Source: Gemmatimonadota bacterium (GTDB lineage: Bacteria; Latescibacterota; UBA2968; UBA8231). Taken from it: a stretch of 56,172 bases of DNA. Location of the stretch: the NCBI GenBank assembly GCA_018673255.1, contig JABHDC010000208.1, positions 1 through 56,172 on the forward strand. Direction: 5' to 3'. The notes under the pieces were generated by a model, which saw nothing but the letters and a program-made list of their open reading frames with translations, made no database searches and was not told the DNA's origin. Position numbers and translations under genes: made by a program. The stretch's first letter is position 1. Every line of letters begins with the position of its first letter. This document shows positions 18,371-26,312 of the stretch, in pieces.

Positions 18371-18401
18371 GCCGTCTACGTCTCGTAGTGGCGTAGGCGG
18401 C
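18371..18401. terminator. hairpin between convergent Nudix-like and nadB genes
   Basis: GCCGTCTACG and CGTAGGCGGC form a 10-bp stem with one G-T wobble and an 11-base loop. It lies in the 68-base gap between the two stops and touches the nadB stop codon. There is no U-tract, so it is a candidate bidirectional terminator only. Confidence 0.5.
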
Positions 18402-20053
18402 TACCGCTGGGGCATGCTTGTTTCGCGCCCGGGACTGTGCTGTCCCCGGCGCCATGTCAGGTGCATAGCCAGTTCCTGATCCGTCTCCGGGAAGTCGGTG
18501 CGACAATGCGTGCCACGACTCTCCTGGCGTTGCGCCGCGGCGCGCGCGATCAGGCTGGCCACCCAGAGTAGATTCTGCACTTCCCAACTCTCCCGTTCTT
18601 CGAACACGCCCTCGAGACTGTAGCTGGCCCACAGGTCGAGCCGGGCGATGGCGTCCGCCAATGCATCACCGGATCGCTCGATCCCCACATGACGCCACAT
18701 CACACTCTTCAGAGACTGAAAGATGTCGTCCAGATCGACAGGACGATCTGCGCCGGTGACATCCGACACGATCCGCCTCGGTGCACGACGCTCCTCCTCG
18801 ACGGCAGCACGACAGTGAAGCCCCACCTCCTCACCACACACGAGCCCTTCCAGCAGACTGTTGGAGGCGAGGCGATTGGCGCCATGCAACCCCGTGCAGG
18901 CCACCTCACCACAGGCGTAGAGCCCGGCCAGATTCGTGCGACCACTCTCACCGACCCACACACCACCGATCGCGTAGTGAGCGGCGGGGCGAATCGGTAT
19001 CAGATCCGTGGACGGTTCGATATCGAACTGACGCAACATGGCCGTGATACTCGGGAAGCGTTTGTGGAATCTCTCGGCCCCGATATGACGGGTGTCGAGG
19101 AAGACAGAGGTGTCACCAGAGTCAGCCAGCTGTCGGTAGATGGCCCCAGCCACGATGTCACGGGGCGCCAACTCGGCCAGCTCGTGAATACCTGTCATGA
19201 AACGCTCGCCCTGCGAATTCACCAGCGTGGCCCCCTCGCCACGCACGGCTTCGCTGATCAACAGGCGTGAAGCACCGGCCAGATAGAGCGCCGTGGGATG
19301 GAACTGGTTGAACTCCAGATCCGCAACCTCTGCACCAGCCCGGTAAGCCATGGCCAGACCATCACCGGTGGCCACGTTTGGATTGGTCGTCTCCCGATAC
19401 ACCTGACCACTGCCACCCGTGGCCAGGATCGTTGCCGCTGCCCAGATCACTTGTAACCCGTGTCGCGGATGGTGGGTGATGACACCGAGACAGTGATCCG
19501 GCTCAGCCTCGTCGGTCAGCAGATCCAGCGCGAAGCAATTCTCGAATACACGGATCGATTCGTGATTCCGCACGGCTGTGATCAACGTGTCGGACAGGGC
19601 CCGGCCCGTGGCGTCGCCATGGGCATGCAGAATCCGCGCCGCCCGGTGGCCCCCCTCACGCCCCAGCGCCACGCGGCCGTCCGCGTCCAGATCAAAGGGC
19701 ATCCCCAGCTCTGCCAGCTGGCTCATCTGCTCAGATGCCCGCGAGACGATGCGGCGCACGACCGCCTCGTCACACAGACCCGCGCCCGCCACCATCGTGT
19801 CACGCAGGTGCCCTTCGATATCATCGTTCTCGGTGTCCGCGACAGCGGCGATGCCACCCTGGGCATAGGCCGTGTTCGACTCATCCAGAGATCCCTTGGC
19901 CAGGACCACAACATCACTGTGCTCGGCGGCCGTCAGCGCAGCCTGCAGGCCAGCCACACCACTACCGACGACGATGACATCCGTAAAGAGATGCGGCAGC
20001 AGGGCCGAGCGGAAAGGGATCAGATAGCGACGTTCGTCGGCGATCGGGTGCAG
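18401..20053 (-). CDS. nadB: L-aspartate oxidase, probable CUG start
   Basis: It oxidises L-aspartate to iminoaspartate for quinolinate and NAD synthesis, using FAD in the cytoplasm. Motifs include TDVIVVGSGVAGLQAAL (dinucleotide fold), SNTAYAQGGIAAV, GGHRAARILHAHGDATGRAL, FNQFHPTALYLAG and ANRLASNSLLEGLVCGEE. The first in-frame ATG/GTG/TTG codon is the GTG at 19957, which lies inside the GSGVAG loop and would delete the FAD fold. Conserved coding sequence (ADERRYLIPFRSALLPHLFTD) continues upstream to a stop near 20085 without any ATG, GTG or TTG. The best start is CTG at 20053, with GGGAG eight bases upstream. That gives 550 residues, normal for NadB. A sequencing indel is the alternative. 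No nadA or nadC is adjacent. Confidence 0.85.
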   Translation of the reverse strand: MHPIADERRYLIPFRSALLPHLFTDVIVVGSGVAGLQAALTAAEHSDVVVLAKGSLDESNTAYAQGGIAAVADTENDDIEGHLRDTMVAGAGLCDEAVVRRIVSRASEQMSQLAELGMPFDLDADGRVALGREGGHRAARILHAHGDATGRALSDTLITAVRNHESIRVFENCFALDLLTDEAEPDHCLGVITHHPRHGLQVIWAAATILATGGSGQVYRETTNPNVATGDGLAMAYRAGAEVADLEFNQFHPTALYLAGASRLLISEAVRGEGATLVNSQGERFMTGIHELAELAPRDIVAGAIYRQLADSGDTSVFLDTRHIGAERFHKRFPSITAMLRQFDIEPSTDLIPIRPAAHYAIGGVWVGESGRTNLAGLYACGEVACTGLHGANRLASNSLLEGLVCGEEVGLHCRAAVEEERRAPRRIVSDVTGADRPVDLDDIFQSLKSVMWRHVGIERSGDALADAIARLDLWASYSLEGVFEERESWEVQNLLWVASLIARAAAQRQESRGTHCRTDFPETDQELAMHLTWRRGQHSPGRETSMPQR

Positions 20054-20157
20054 TGGATCATCTCCCGGGCCAGGCGGCCCGCTTCAGGTCTGGGTTGATC
20101 GAGAACAGGTATCCAACAACCTACGGAGATATCGCCCGGGACGGCGACCCGGCTTCT

Positions 20158-20520
20158 TCACAGATCCGGGCAGCTATTGAGTTCCACCAGACGTCTTGCG
20201 AAGACCTTCCCTTGCACGCAAGGCACCAGTACCACGCACGGGGCGAAGGCAAACGCATGGACGAGATAGGAATGATCGAGGGGCATGAAGAGCGCCACGG
20301 CCCCGACCACAACGAGAGCAGCGCCCCACGGGATCATGAGTCTGCCACAGTGGGCGTTGATCTCATACCAGTTCTCTTCTGAGACGAAGGCTTCGCGATA
20401 ACGAAAGCCATAGTTGTGGTTCATCTTCACCCGTCGTCGAATCAGAGGTATGGCTAGACCGATGAAGAGACCGCCACACAGAAGATTCGAACCACACAGC
20501 AGGAGATTGGGCCAACTCAT
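20158..20520 (-). CDS. SdpI-family membrane protein
   Basis: A 120-residue membrane protein with about three hydrophobic segments. The linker MNHNYGFRYREAFVSEENWYEINAHCGRLMI matches the cytoplasmic signature of SdpI/YhfL-type proteins (YGFRT...S...W...N...G). Bacillus SdpI gives immunity to the SdpC toxin; most distant relatives have no known role. GAGG stands seven bases before the ATG. It is followed by no obvious partner gene and precedes a less GC-rich segment that may be acquired DNA. Confidence 0.75.
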   Translation of the reverse strand: MSWPNLLLCGSNLLCGGLFIGLAIPLIRRRVKMNHNYGFRYREAFVSEENWYEINAHCGRLMIPWGAALVVVGAVALFMPLDHSYLVHAFAFAPCVVLVPCVQGKVFARRLVELNSCPDL

Positions 20521-20596
20521 GGGTTCACCTCACGACGCTGCTGGATGTCTGTCCGGAGGTCTCCCGTGTCATTCCCTGCGGCTCGTCGCGCTGCTT

Positions 20597-21460
20597 TCAC
20601 TGCAGTTGCTGTTGGTCGACTTCGCTGCGAAAGTAGTCACCCAGTCGATCGGTGCCACAGGGAGGACCAACCATGTCTCTCGTGATGACTGTCACTGTAA
20701 ACTCAACCGGGCCATAGATGTGGACCGGCGTGATGACCCTGAGAGTCGACAACACGGCTCTGCCAATGGAGACGGGTACACAAGTGATCTTCGCATCCAT
20801 GCCCAATGCGGAGAAGGCTTCCTCTGCAATTTCCCGGTGTGTGAAGGTTTCGGGTCCACCGAAACTCAGTTCCTCCACGTCAAGATCAATGGCATCCAGA
20901 CATCTGGCGGCAACATCTCTCCCGGAGATCGGGTTGATCTGAAAGTCGCCGCGCCCGAAAAGGTATACTCGACCTCGTTTCGCCATGTCTGAGAATGCAC
21001 GCATGTCCGAAAAGAAGCCGTTCGGTCGGATCACCGTGTAGCTCACTCCGGAATCACGAAGTATCTCAACAAAGCGTTCCTTCGCTTCAACAATCTTCAG
21101 GTCTCGCATTTGATCTGCGTGCAGAAGTGACACATAGACAAACTTCCTCACTCCGCTGGCGAGCGCTTCATTGAGAAGGTTCAGATTCGCCTGGAAGTCA
21201 ACATCCTCGTACGTCAGCCCATCCTTCTGTCTGGTGATGCCGATAGACGAGATGACCACGTCCATACCTTCGCTGATACCCCTCAGGCTGTCAGGCTCTG
21301 TGATCTGCCCAACGACCACCTCATCGATTTCTGATTCCACATGCAGCAGCTTCTGCTTGGAACGCGTGAGCGCCCGAACGCGGTGCCCGCGTCGCTTCGC
21401 TTCTCTGAGAACGAAGCCACCCAGGTATCCGGTCGAACCTCCGATCAATACGTTTCCCAC
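20597..21460 (-). CDS. NmrA-like/atypical SDR NAD(P)-binding protein
   Basis: The 287-residue single-domain Rossmann protein starts NVLIGGSTGYLGGFVLREAKRRGHRVRALTR, with the GxxGxxG loop and an Arg-rich second-strand end that suits NADP. The classical SDR Tyr-x3-Lys dyad is absent; VYVSLLHADQMRDLKIVEAKERFVEIL stands in its place, as in atypical SDRs of the NmrA, CDR and complex-I-assembly kind. IRPNGFFSDM and GRDVAARCLDAI are characteristic of that group. It may be a redox sensor, chaperone or reductase. The start is GTG with GGAG eight bases before. Base composition is visibly lower in GC than in the flanking genes, hinting at transfer. Confidence 0.8.
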   Translation of the reverse strand: MGNVLIGGSTGYLGGFVLREAKRRGHRVRALTRSKQKLLHVESEIDEVVVGQITEPDSLRGISEGMDVVISSIGITRQKDGLTYEDVDFQANLNLLNEALASGVRKFVYVSLLHADQMRDLKIVEAKERFVEILRDSGVSYTVIRPNGFFSDMRAFSDMAKRGRVYLFGRGDFQINPISGRDVAARCLDAIDLDVEELSFGGPETFTHREIAEEAFSALGMDAKITCVPVSIGRAVLSTLRVITPVHIYGPVEFTVTVITRDMVGPPCGTDRLGDYFRSEVDQQQLQ

Positions 21461-21640
21461 GCCCTATTCTCCATACACATGACTACAGAGTATCTTGAAT
21501 TACCCATTTGCCGAACCCAGACCCTGTGGTTCGCTAGTAGTGACAAGACTCTGGTGATCCCGGTCAAACAGGACCCATGCTGGGCCCGCTGATTACCTGG
21601 TCACTCGAACTCCCGCATTCCATGGCTCGTCAGTCATCAC

Positions 21641-21678
21641 CGGCTGCATAACCCCGGTAATACCCGGCTATGCAGCCG
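21641..21678. repeat. long inverted repeat, possible terminator
   Basis: The perfect 10-bp arms CGGCTGCATA and TATGCAGCCG enclose an 18-base loop that itself contains smaller complementary pieces (CCCCGG/CCCGG). It lies upstream of the NmrA-like gene and downstream of the propeller gene, both on the minus strand. It may end the upstream transcript; no U-tract is present. Confidence 0.5.
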
Positions 21679-21726
21679 TACACATATCCAGCTGTCGCTT
21701 CGACCAGAGCTGCCTCGCAGCCCCAT

Positions 21727-21905
21727 GTCGTCGGCTCCCCGAATGCCGGAGGTGACATGACGCCGCCCATACCCCGCACTGGAACAGCGAAGGACCCAGA
21801 GCCCCAGCGAAGCAGGGCTCAACAGACTGCGGGAATCTCAATGGAATCGAATCAGTGTAGACGCGAAGGTGTCCCGTCGCCGAAGGCATACGGGAAGCCA
21901 GCGAC
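21727..21905. mobile_element. MITE-like element, copy A
   Basis: This 179-bp sequence is bounded by imperfect inverted ends of 21 bp (left end GTCGTCGGCTCCCC..., right end complementary with about four mismatches). It is roughly 80% identical to copy B at 23159-23336 in the same orientation. No transposase is encoded, so it would be non-autonomous. A target duplication is not clear; only an AT dinucleotide flanks both ends. Confidence 0.6.
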
Positions 21906-22012
21906 ATGAAGCAGCAACACCTGCTTCTGCAGACCACCAGCACACCCGGAGCCGCATCACCGCCCGGCATTAGTCGCCCTGCCAGGCGACGGTCAGAAGA
22001 ACCAGGAGTAAA

Positions 22013-23089
22013 TCAGCGCACCAGGTGTCGCACCTGATCCTCTGATGACAACGGAGGACTCAACACTGCCTGATCATCGAATGCACCCAGCGCACCCATG
22101 ACCGCATTCACCGTGCCTTGCGTCGAAGCGCCCACATAGATCAAATGCCGCACCCCATCGACGACGAGGGATGAGGGCGACGCCAGTTCCTCGGCGTCGG
22201 CTGTACCAGGCACGAGCCCGAGCAACCTGCGACACGCGCGGGTCAACGTGCGACCATCCTCGGCCAGATAGACCTCATACAGTTCGCCAACTCGCGCGAC
22301 CGGCCCCGAAGCCCGGTTCCCCCCACCGCAGATCGCCACATACTCGCCGTGACCAAGTGGTGTGATCGACCCCGGATCCATCTCGTGCCAGATCAGGATC
22401 ATCTCCTCATCTGGCATCGCGTGGCCCTCGAAGGGCCGCAGCACATCCAACACTTGCCAATCGACCGCATCATCCGATGCCCAGATCGCCGAGTGGTAGT
22501 CATCACCACCCCCGTGGAGGGAGTATCCCACGTATCCCCGGGCAATGGCGGAGAATGGATTGGGCCCCCATCTGAAATAGCCCGTGTGGCCATTGCCCGG
22601 TCTCTGGCCCGGTGCGTAGCGCAGGATCACGGAATCTTCGTCGCCGCGAATACGGTCGAACAACACACCATCCGTTGACGTGGCCAGCAACGTGCGCTGC
22701 GTTCTCTCGATGCCATTCTTGTGATACGTCATGTAGACGACACCATCGATGACATTCGCGTGAGGTGTCTCCGTGTGTCCTGTACCCTGATGGGGATCGC
22801 GGAAGATCGGATTGCCGGCCGGCCGATCCTTCACATGATCGAAACGACCTGCCGCCGCCGCTTCATCATACGACTGCCAGGCGGCCGGATCCGTCGGTGA
22901 TCCATCGCAGACGTAGAGCCAGATCCCGCCGTCACCATTCTCGTGATCCGTCGAGAAATAGAGGGCGTAATCGCCGGGGAATCCTACCACCTGCCGCATA
23001 TCGACGAGGCACGTGTAATACGGGCCGGGGGCTGGCATGACCGGTGGGTCGAGAATGGCGCCCTGTCGAGTGAGCTGGAATTGTGTCAT
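22013..23089 (-). CDS. putative beta-propeller glycosidase-like protein
   Basis: A 358-residue protein without a signal peptide. Its repeats of GYVGYSLHGGGDDYHSAIWAS type, YALYFSTDHENGDGGIWLYV and VYMTYHKNGIERTQRTLLATS follow the beta-strand/Asp-Gly pattern of five-bladed propellers in GH43/GH32/GH117-like proteins. Possible acidic residues occur in FSTDHEN and GHTETPHANV, but no catalytic triad can be named with confidence. The open frame runs on to 23338, but the extra N-terminal residues are encoded by mobile element copy B. The ATG at 23089 has GGGAG six bases upstream and is the likely true start. The two element copies flank this gene. Confidence 0.6.
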   Translation of the reverse strand: MTQFQLTRQGAILDPPVMPAPGPYYTCLVDMRQVVGFPGDYALYFSTDHENGDGGIWLYVCDGSPTDPAAWQSYDEAAAAGRFDHVKDRPAGNPIFRDPHQGTGHTETPHANVIDGVVYMTYHKNGIERTQRTLLATSTDGVLFDRIRGDEDSVILRYAPGQRPGNGHTGYFRWGPNPFSAIARGYVGYSLHGGGDDYHSAIWASDDAVDWQVLDVLRPFEGHAMPDEEMILIWHEMDPGSITPLGHGEYVAICGGGNRASGPVARVGELYEVYLAEDGRTLTRACRRLLGLVPGTADAEELASPSSLVVDGVRHLIYVGASTQGTVNAVMGALGAFDDQAVLSPPLSSEDQVRHLVR

Positions 23090-23158
23090 CGTTCTCCCAC
23101 CTGATAGGTCATCTTGTGAGTGAACACATAGGTCTGTGATCTGCACCTGCGGCCTGGT

Positions 23159-23336
23159 GTCGTCGGCTCCCCGAATGCCGGAGGCCACATGACGCCGCCC
23201 ATACCCCGCCATCGCATAGCAGCGGACCCAGAGCCCCAGCGAAGCGGGCTCGACAGACCGCGGGCATCGTGATGAAATCGAGTCAGTAGCAATGCGAAGG
23301 CGTATAGTGGCCAAAGGCATACGGGAAGCCGACGAC
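23159..23336. mobile_element. MITE-like element, copy B
   Basis: A 178-bp sequence whose ends are 21-bp inverted repeats with only two mismatches (GTCGTCGGCT-CCCCGAATGCC against GTCGTCGGCT-TCCCGTATGCC). It is better preserved than copy A. It sits in the 269-base gap between the propeller gene start and the glycosyltransferase stop. It contributes a spurious in-frame extension to the propeller gene. Confidence 0.65.
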
Positions 23337-23358
23337 ACACCTCACGCCCGGTGCCGCA

Positions 23359-24438
23359 TCACCCTCCATCCACTTCACCACGATACACCGCCACAATTCG
23401 GGTCGCGATACGATCCCAGTCCAGGGACTCGGCGTGTACACGTGCCGCTGCGCCGATCTCGACCGTATCCCGCTCGCGAATCATCTTCATCGCCGCCGGC
23501 AGTGCATCTGGCTTGGCCGGATCGTAGGCGATACCAACACTGCCATCGACCAGTTCCGGCAGGCAACCCAGGGCCGGCACGATGAGTCCGCGCCCGAAGC
23601 CCAATGCCGTGATCGCCGAGCCTGAGGTCAGCACCTCAGAGAAGGGCAACACGACCACGTCGGCGCTGTTCAGGTAGGTCTGGAATTCATCATTACCAAA
23701 GAAATCGGAGGTCCACACACGCACGCGTCCCCCGCTGGCCGCCGCGCGTTCAGTCAACTGCTGACCGTAGGCGGGATCAAAGGCATTGCGCATCATCAAG
23801 CCCAACACGGCGTCGGGGGCCTTCAGACTGGCGAAGGCATCGATGAGGGTTTCCACCGACTTGTAGCCACGGGCATTGCCGAAGAACAGGTAGACGAAAT
23901 CGTCGGCCGCCAGATCCAGCTGGCGTCGCGCATCCTCCCGCGTCACGTCGTTGGGGAAGACATCGATGAAGTTCCCATGGGGGATGACCCGCACATTCCG
24001 GCAGTAGAAGCGGTGCCGCACCAGCGCGGCTGCATGTTCGCAGTGGGCGAGCACGACATCAGCATGGTCGGCCACGAGCAGGCGCGCCATGTGATCGACT
24101 TTCGGGAAGGGCCGCTCGTGCGGGTAGAGATTGTGCACCGTCCACACGATCCGGTATCCCAGCCGTTTGGCCACGTGAAGACTCTCAGCAAAATCGTGGC
24201 ACGCAGCGACCGTCGATTCCAGATCCTGCCTGCGGTAGAACGCATGCAGCCAGTTCAGATGGATCACATCGTGCGTCGCCCGCTGCGCTTCAAGCCACTC
24301 AGGCGAAAAGGCGTCGTCGCCCAGCGTCAGGTGGACATCGTGGCTGTGCAGGGCGCGATCCAGGAGTCCGGCGTATGGATTGCAGCGATGCTCGAGGGTG
24401 AGCCCGCCGACCGGTTCCCAGAAGAAGAGGACATTCAT
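23359..24438 (-). CDS. glycosyltransferase family 4-like protein
   Basis: A 359-residue GT-B-fold glycosyltransferase, probably cytoplasmic and using a nucleotide sugar. The N-terminal domain contains MNVLFFWEPVGGL and HLNWLHAFYRR; the middle has IVWTVHNLYPHERPF and VRVIPHGNFIDVFPN. The donor domain has DDFVYLFFGNARGYKSVETLIDAF and the terminal acidic motif region YLNSADVVVLPFSEVLTSGSAITALGFG, where GT4 enzymes usually show E-x7-E. Here the second acidic position is not obvious, so activity on a standard donor is likely but not certain. It stands alone, without other polysaccharide genes, just downstream of the toxin-antitoxin pair on the same strand. Confidence 0.85.
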   Translation of the reverse strand: MNVLFFWEPVGGLTLEHRCNPYAGLLDRALHSHDVHLTLGDDAFSPEWLEAQRATHDVIHLNWLHAFYRRQDLESTVAACHDFAESLHVAKRLGYRIVWTVHNLYPHERPFPKVDHMARLLVADHADVVLAHCEHAAALVRHRFYCRNVRVIPHGNFIDVFPNDVTREDARRQLDLAADDFVYLFFGNARGYKSVETLIDAFASLKAPDAVLGLMMRNAFDPAYGQQLTERAAASGGRVRVWTSDFFGNDEFQTYLNSADVVVLPFSEVLTSGSAITALGFGRGLIVPALGCLPELVDGSVGIAYDPAKPDALPAAMKMIRERDTVEIGAAARVHAESLDWDRIATRIVAVYRGEVDGG

Positions 24439-24471
24439 TGGCGCTCTCGGGATGGGTGGGATACGTCGGGG

Positions 24472-24750
24472 CTACTGCTTCTCCACCAGCCGTCCTGACA
24501 GGTACTTGTGAACGACGCTCGACAGCAACGTCTGATAGGGAATACCCTCTTCCCTTGCACGTGAATGGGCGAGACTGTAGTCGCGCTCCGTCACACGCAG
24601 GTTGACCCGCCGTGTCTTGTTGAAGGTGTTGCGAGCTGCCTGCTTGGCGTCCTCAAGTTCCTGTGCCGCGTCGGCCTCGCCCTTCATTTCGTTGCGCTCG
24701 AAGGAATCGATGATATCGCGCTCTTCCGACGTCAGGTTGGTCTCATCCAT
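24472..24750 (-). CDS. CopG-type antitoxin of a BrnT-like pair
   Basis: A 92-residue protein. The acidic/helical N-terminus (LTSEERDIIDSFERNEMKG) should wrap the toxin. The C-terminus RRVNLRVTERDYSLAHSRAREEGIPYQTLLSSVVHKYLSGRL matches CopG-family ribbon-helix-helix antitoxins commonly paired with BrnT proteins. GGAGG lies seven bases before the ATG and within the end of the toxin gene; the two frames overlap by eight bases. It should bind the palindrome upstream of the toxin gene and repress the operon. The order toxin first, antitoxin second is that of brnTA modules. Confidence 0.88.
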   Translation of the reverse strand: MDETNLTSEERDIIDSFERNEMKGEADAAQELEDAKQAARNTFNKTRRVNLRVTERDYSLAHSRAREEGIPYQTLLSSVVHKYLSGRLVEKQ

Positions 24751-25027
24751 CGTGTGTCCTCCGGTAGTCTCGTGTCGCCTTGCGACTGGGGATGATCGTC
24801 TTCAGGAATCGCACGCCCGCTGGGTCCCTTACAAAAGGAATGAGGTGGATGTAATCATTGAGATCCACAGCGTAGACCATCTGACCTGGATACTTCTGCT
24901 GATTCGGATACTCAAACACGTCGACCAGTCGCCCTTGCTCAATGGCAGACACGACATGCTCGAACGAGATCCCCCGCTCTTCGATGAGTTGCTGGTTCTT
25001 CCCTGGATTCCAGTCGAAGACGATCAT
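24743..25027 (-). CDS. BrnT-family toxin (RelE-like RNase fold)
   Basis: A 94-residue protein starting MIVFDWNPGKNQQLIEERGISFEHVVSAIE, the signature of BrnT/DUF497 toxins (F-x-W-(D/N)-P-x-K-N...H/RGISFE). It ends RFLKTIIPSRKATRDYRR, with the Arg/Lys-rich strand of the RelE-like RNase fold. Members arrest growth by cleaving RNA. The expected promoter lies so close to the ATG that the transcript may be leaderless. It overlaps the antitoxin gene by eight bases. It lies in the less GC-rich segment next to a broken antitoxin fragment. Confidence 0.88.
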   Translation of the reverse strand: MIVFDWNPGKNQQLIEERGISFEHVVSAIEQGRLVDVFEYPNQQKYPGQMVYAVDLNDYIHLIPFVRDPAGVRFLKTIIPSRKATRDYRRTHDG

Positions 25028-25033
25028 TGCTCA

Positions 25034-25062
25034 ATCGTCACACAATGTGTGCGTTTTGTCAA
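25034..25062 (-). promoter_or_regulatory. toxin-antitoxin promoter with operator palindrome
   Basis: On the minus strand a consensus TTGACA -35 box (25057-25062) is followed by a 17-base spacer and a weak -10 GACGAT (25034-25039). The palindrome CACACAATGTGTG (25039-25051) fills the spacer, where an antitoxin dimer would exclude polymerase. The -10 ends seven bases before the toxin ATG, predicting a leaderless or nearly leaderless message. Confidence 0.6.
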
Positions 25063-25080
25063 CACTCCCAATCTTGAGGG

Positions 25081-25182
25081 ATGATCCAGTCCCTGGACAA
25101 GGAAGCCAATCGGCTCGGGGTACCTCGACAATCACTCATCAAGGTGTTGATCGCTGAGCATCTTGAAGATCAGGGCCAGTAG
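25081..25182 (+). pseudogene. C-terminal fragment of a CopG-type antitoxin
   Basis: A 33-codon frame reads MIQSLDKEANRLGVPRQS followed by LIKVLIAEHLEDQGQ and a stop. This is the typical C-terminal ribbon-helix-helix end of another CopG antitoxin group (LDKEA-x-RLGVPRQSLIKVWIAERLE). An in-frame TGA lies just upstream and the N-terminal half is missing, so it is a remnant of a second toxin-antitoxin locus, opposite in direction to the intact pair. A translated mini-protein cannot be ruled out, but no spaced ribosome site precedes it. Confidence 0.7.
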
Positions 25183-25200
25183 AGGCCTCCGGCCCTTCAG

Positions 25201-26151
25201 CTACACGCGCAACGCAGCCTCGACGATGGCGATGGCCGCGGCGTGGTCATCACCATCGATCCAGTGCGTGGGCGTGCCACGCCGCTCCATGCCCCGGAAG
25301 TAGGTGTCCTGACGTTTGACCAGCTGGCCGATGGCCTGCCGCAGATCGGTGCGCATCTGTTCGAAGCTGGTGTCGCCTAATACGTGGCGGCCCACGTGGC
25401 GGAATTCCATCCCCAACTGGTCCAGACGCGGCCTGGTGATACCGGCATCAACCAGTCGTTGGACCTCCTCCACAAGACCGGCTTCGAGGCGTTCGTCCAG
25501 GCGAGTGGCAAGCCGTTGCCGCAGCACGGTTCGATCCCAGCGGATGGTCAGCACCAGTGGGCGCAGGTTGGCACTGACACCGCTGACGCGGACCCGCCCG
25601 TTGTCTTTCTCGCTCAAGGCAACTTCGAGAGCACGAACCAGCCGTCTCTTGTTGCAGTCTGGATCCAGCGTCCGGTAACGGGCCATATCCAGCTGGCGGA
25701 GTCGTCGATCGAGGGCGACGTGCGATTCCTGCATGAGCTCGGCGCGTAGCGCTTCGTCGGCTGGCTTCTCGGGCACCTCGTAGCCGCGCAGGACAGCTTC
25801 CAGATACAGACCGGTTCCCCCCACGGCGACCGGCAGGTGACCTCGTCCGGTCACCTCCACAAAGGCCGCATCAAAATCTCCGATATAGTTCCACAGGCTG
25901 TAACCCTGCTGTGGGTCGACGATGTCGATGAGGTGGTAGGGAACCCGACCATCAGGGGTCTCATATTCGTGGAGATCCTTGCCGCTGCCGATATCCAGCC
26001 CGCGGTAGACCTGACGGGAGTCGACGGAAAGGATCTCGCCGTCATATCGTCGGGCCAGTTCCACACCCAGACGGGTCTTGCCCGAAGCGGTGGCGCCGCA
26101 GACGACGACCAGATTGGGTTTGATCTCGGGATTGTTCTCGATTCGGTCCAT
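25201..26151 (-). CDS. miaA: tRNA dimethylallyltransferase
   Basis: It transfers a dimethylallyl group to A37 of tRNAs reading UNN codons. The P-loop is in LVVVCGATASGKTRLGVELA (near residue 20), then LSVDSRQVYRGLDIGSGKDL, where the DSRQVY motif replaces the usual DSMQVY. PVAVGGTGLYLEAVLRG and CNKRRLVRALEVAL are further family motifs. The variant LDIGSGKDL...VPYHLIDIVDP is the type found in Bacteroidota and Planctomycetes. The frame extends to 26280, but the added residues are not conserved, so the ATG at 26151 is chosen; this gives 316 residues, normal for MiaA. It is divergent from the GH95-type gene. Confidence 0.93.
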   Translation of the reverse strand: MDRIENNPEIKPNLVVVCGATASGKTRLGVELARRYDGEILSVDSRQVYRGLDIGSGKDLHEYETPDGRVPYHLIDIVDPQQGYSLWNYIGDFDAAFVEVTGRGHLPVAVGGTGLYLEAVLRGYEVPEKPADEALRAELMQESHVALDRRLRQLDMARYRTLDPDCNKRRLVRALEVALSEKDNGRVRVSGVSANLRPLVLTIRWDRTVLRQRLATRLDERLEAGLVEEVQRLVDAGITRPRLDQLGMEFRHVGRHVLGDTSFEQMRTDLRQAIGQLVKRQDTYFRGMERRGTPTHWIDGDDHAAAIAIVEAALRV

Positions 26152-26312
26152 GATGACAGTGTAGCGGGTCCCGTGCTTTCCGGGTAGCCACTGCCTTCTG
26201 CGATTTGCATTCTCTCTGGCACCTTCGAAACAATACCTCAGTATAGACTCCCCGGCGGTCGGACCGATGTCGTCCGACAACCGGCGATGCTCACAGCAGA
26301 AGAGAGATCAAG

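Larger units (their letters stand above)
21461..22012. other. 552-base intergenic region carrying a hairpin and an inverted-end element
   Basis: No gene is recognisable. The region holds the long hairpin at 21641-21678 and one copy (A) of the short element at 21727-21905, both listed separately. The short open frames here read through the element and have no family signature. Confidence 0.7.

Noticed and set aside
21641..21678. Treating the long hairpin as part of the mobile element
   Set aside because: It lies outside the inverted ends of copy A and has no counterpart next to copy B.
23090..23338. N-terminal extension of the propeller protein
   Set aside because: It is encoded by the MITE-like element; the ATG at 23089 has a good ribosome site and starts the conserved part.
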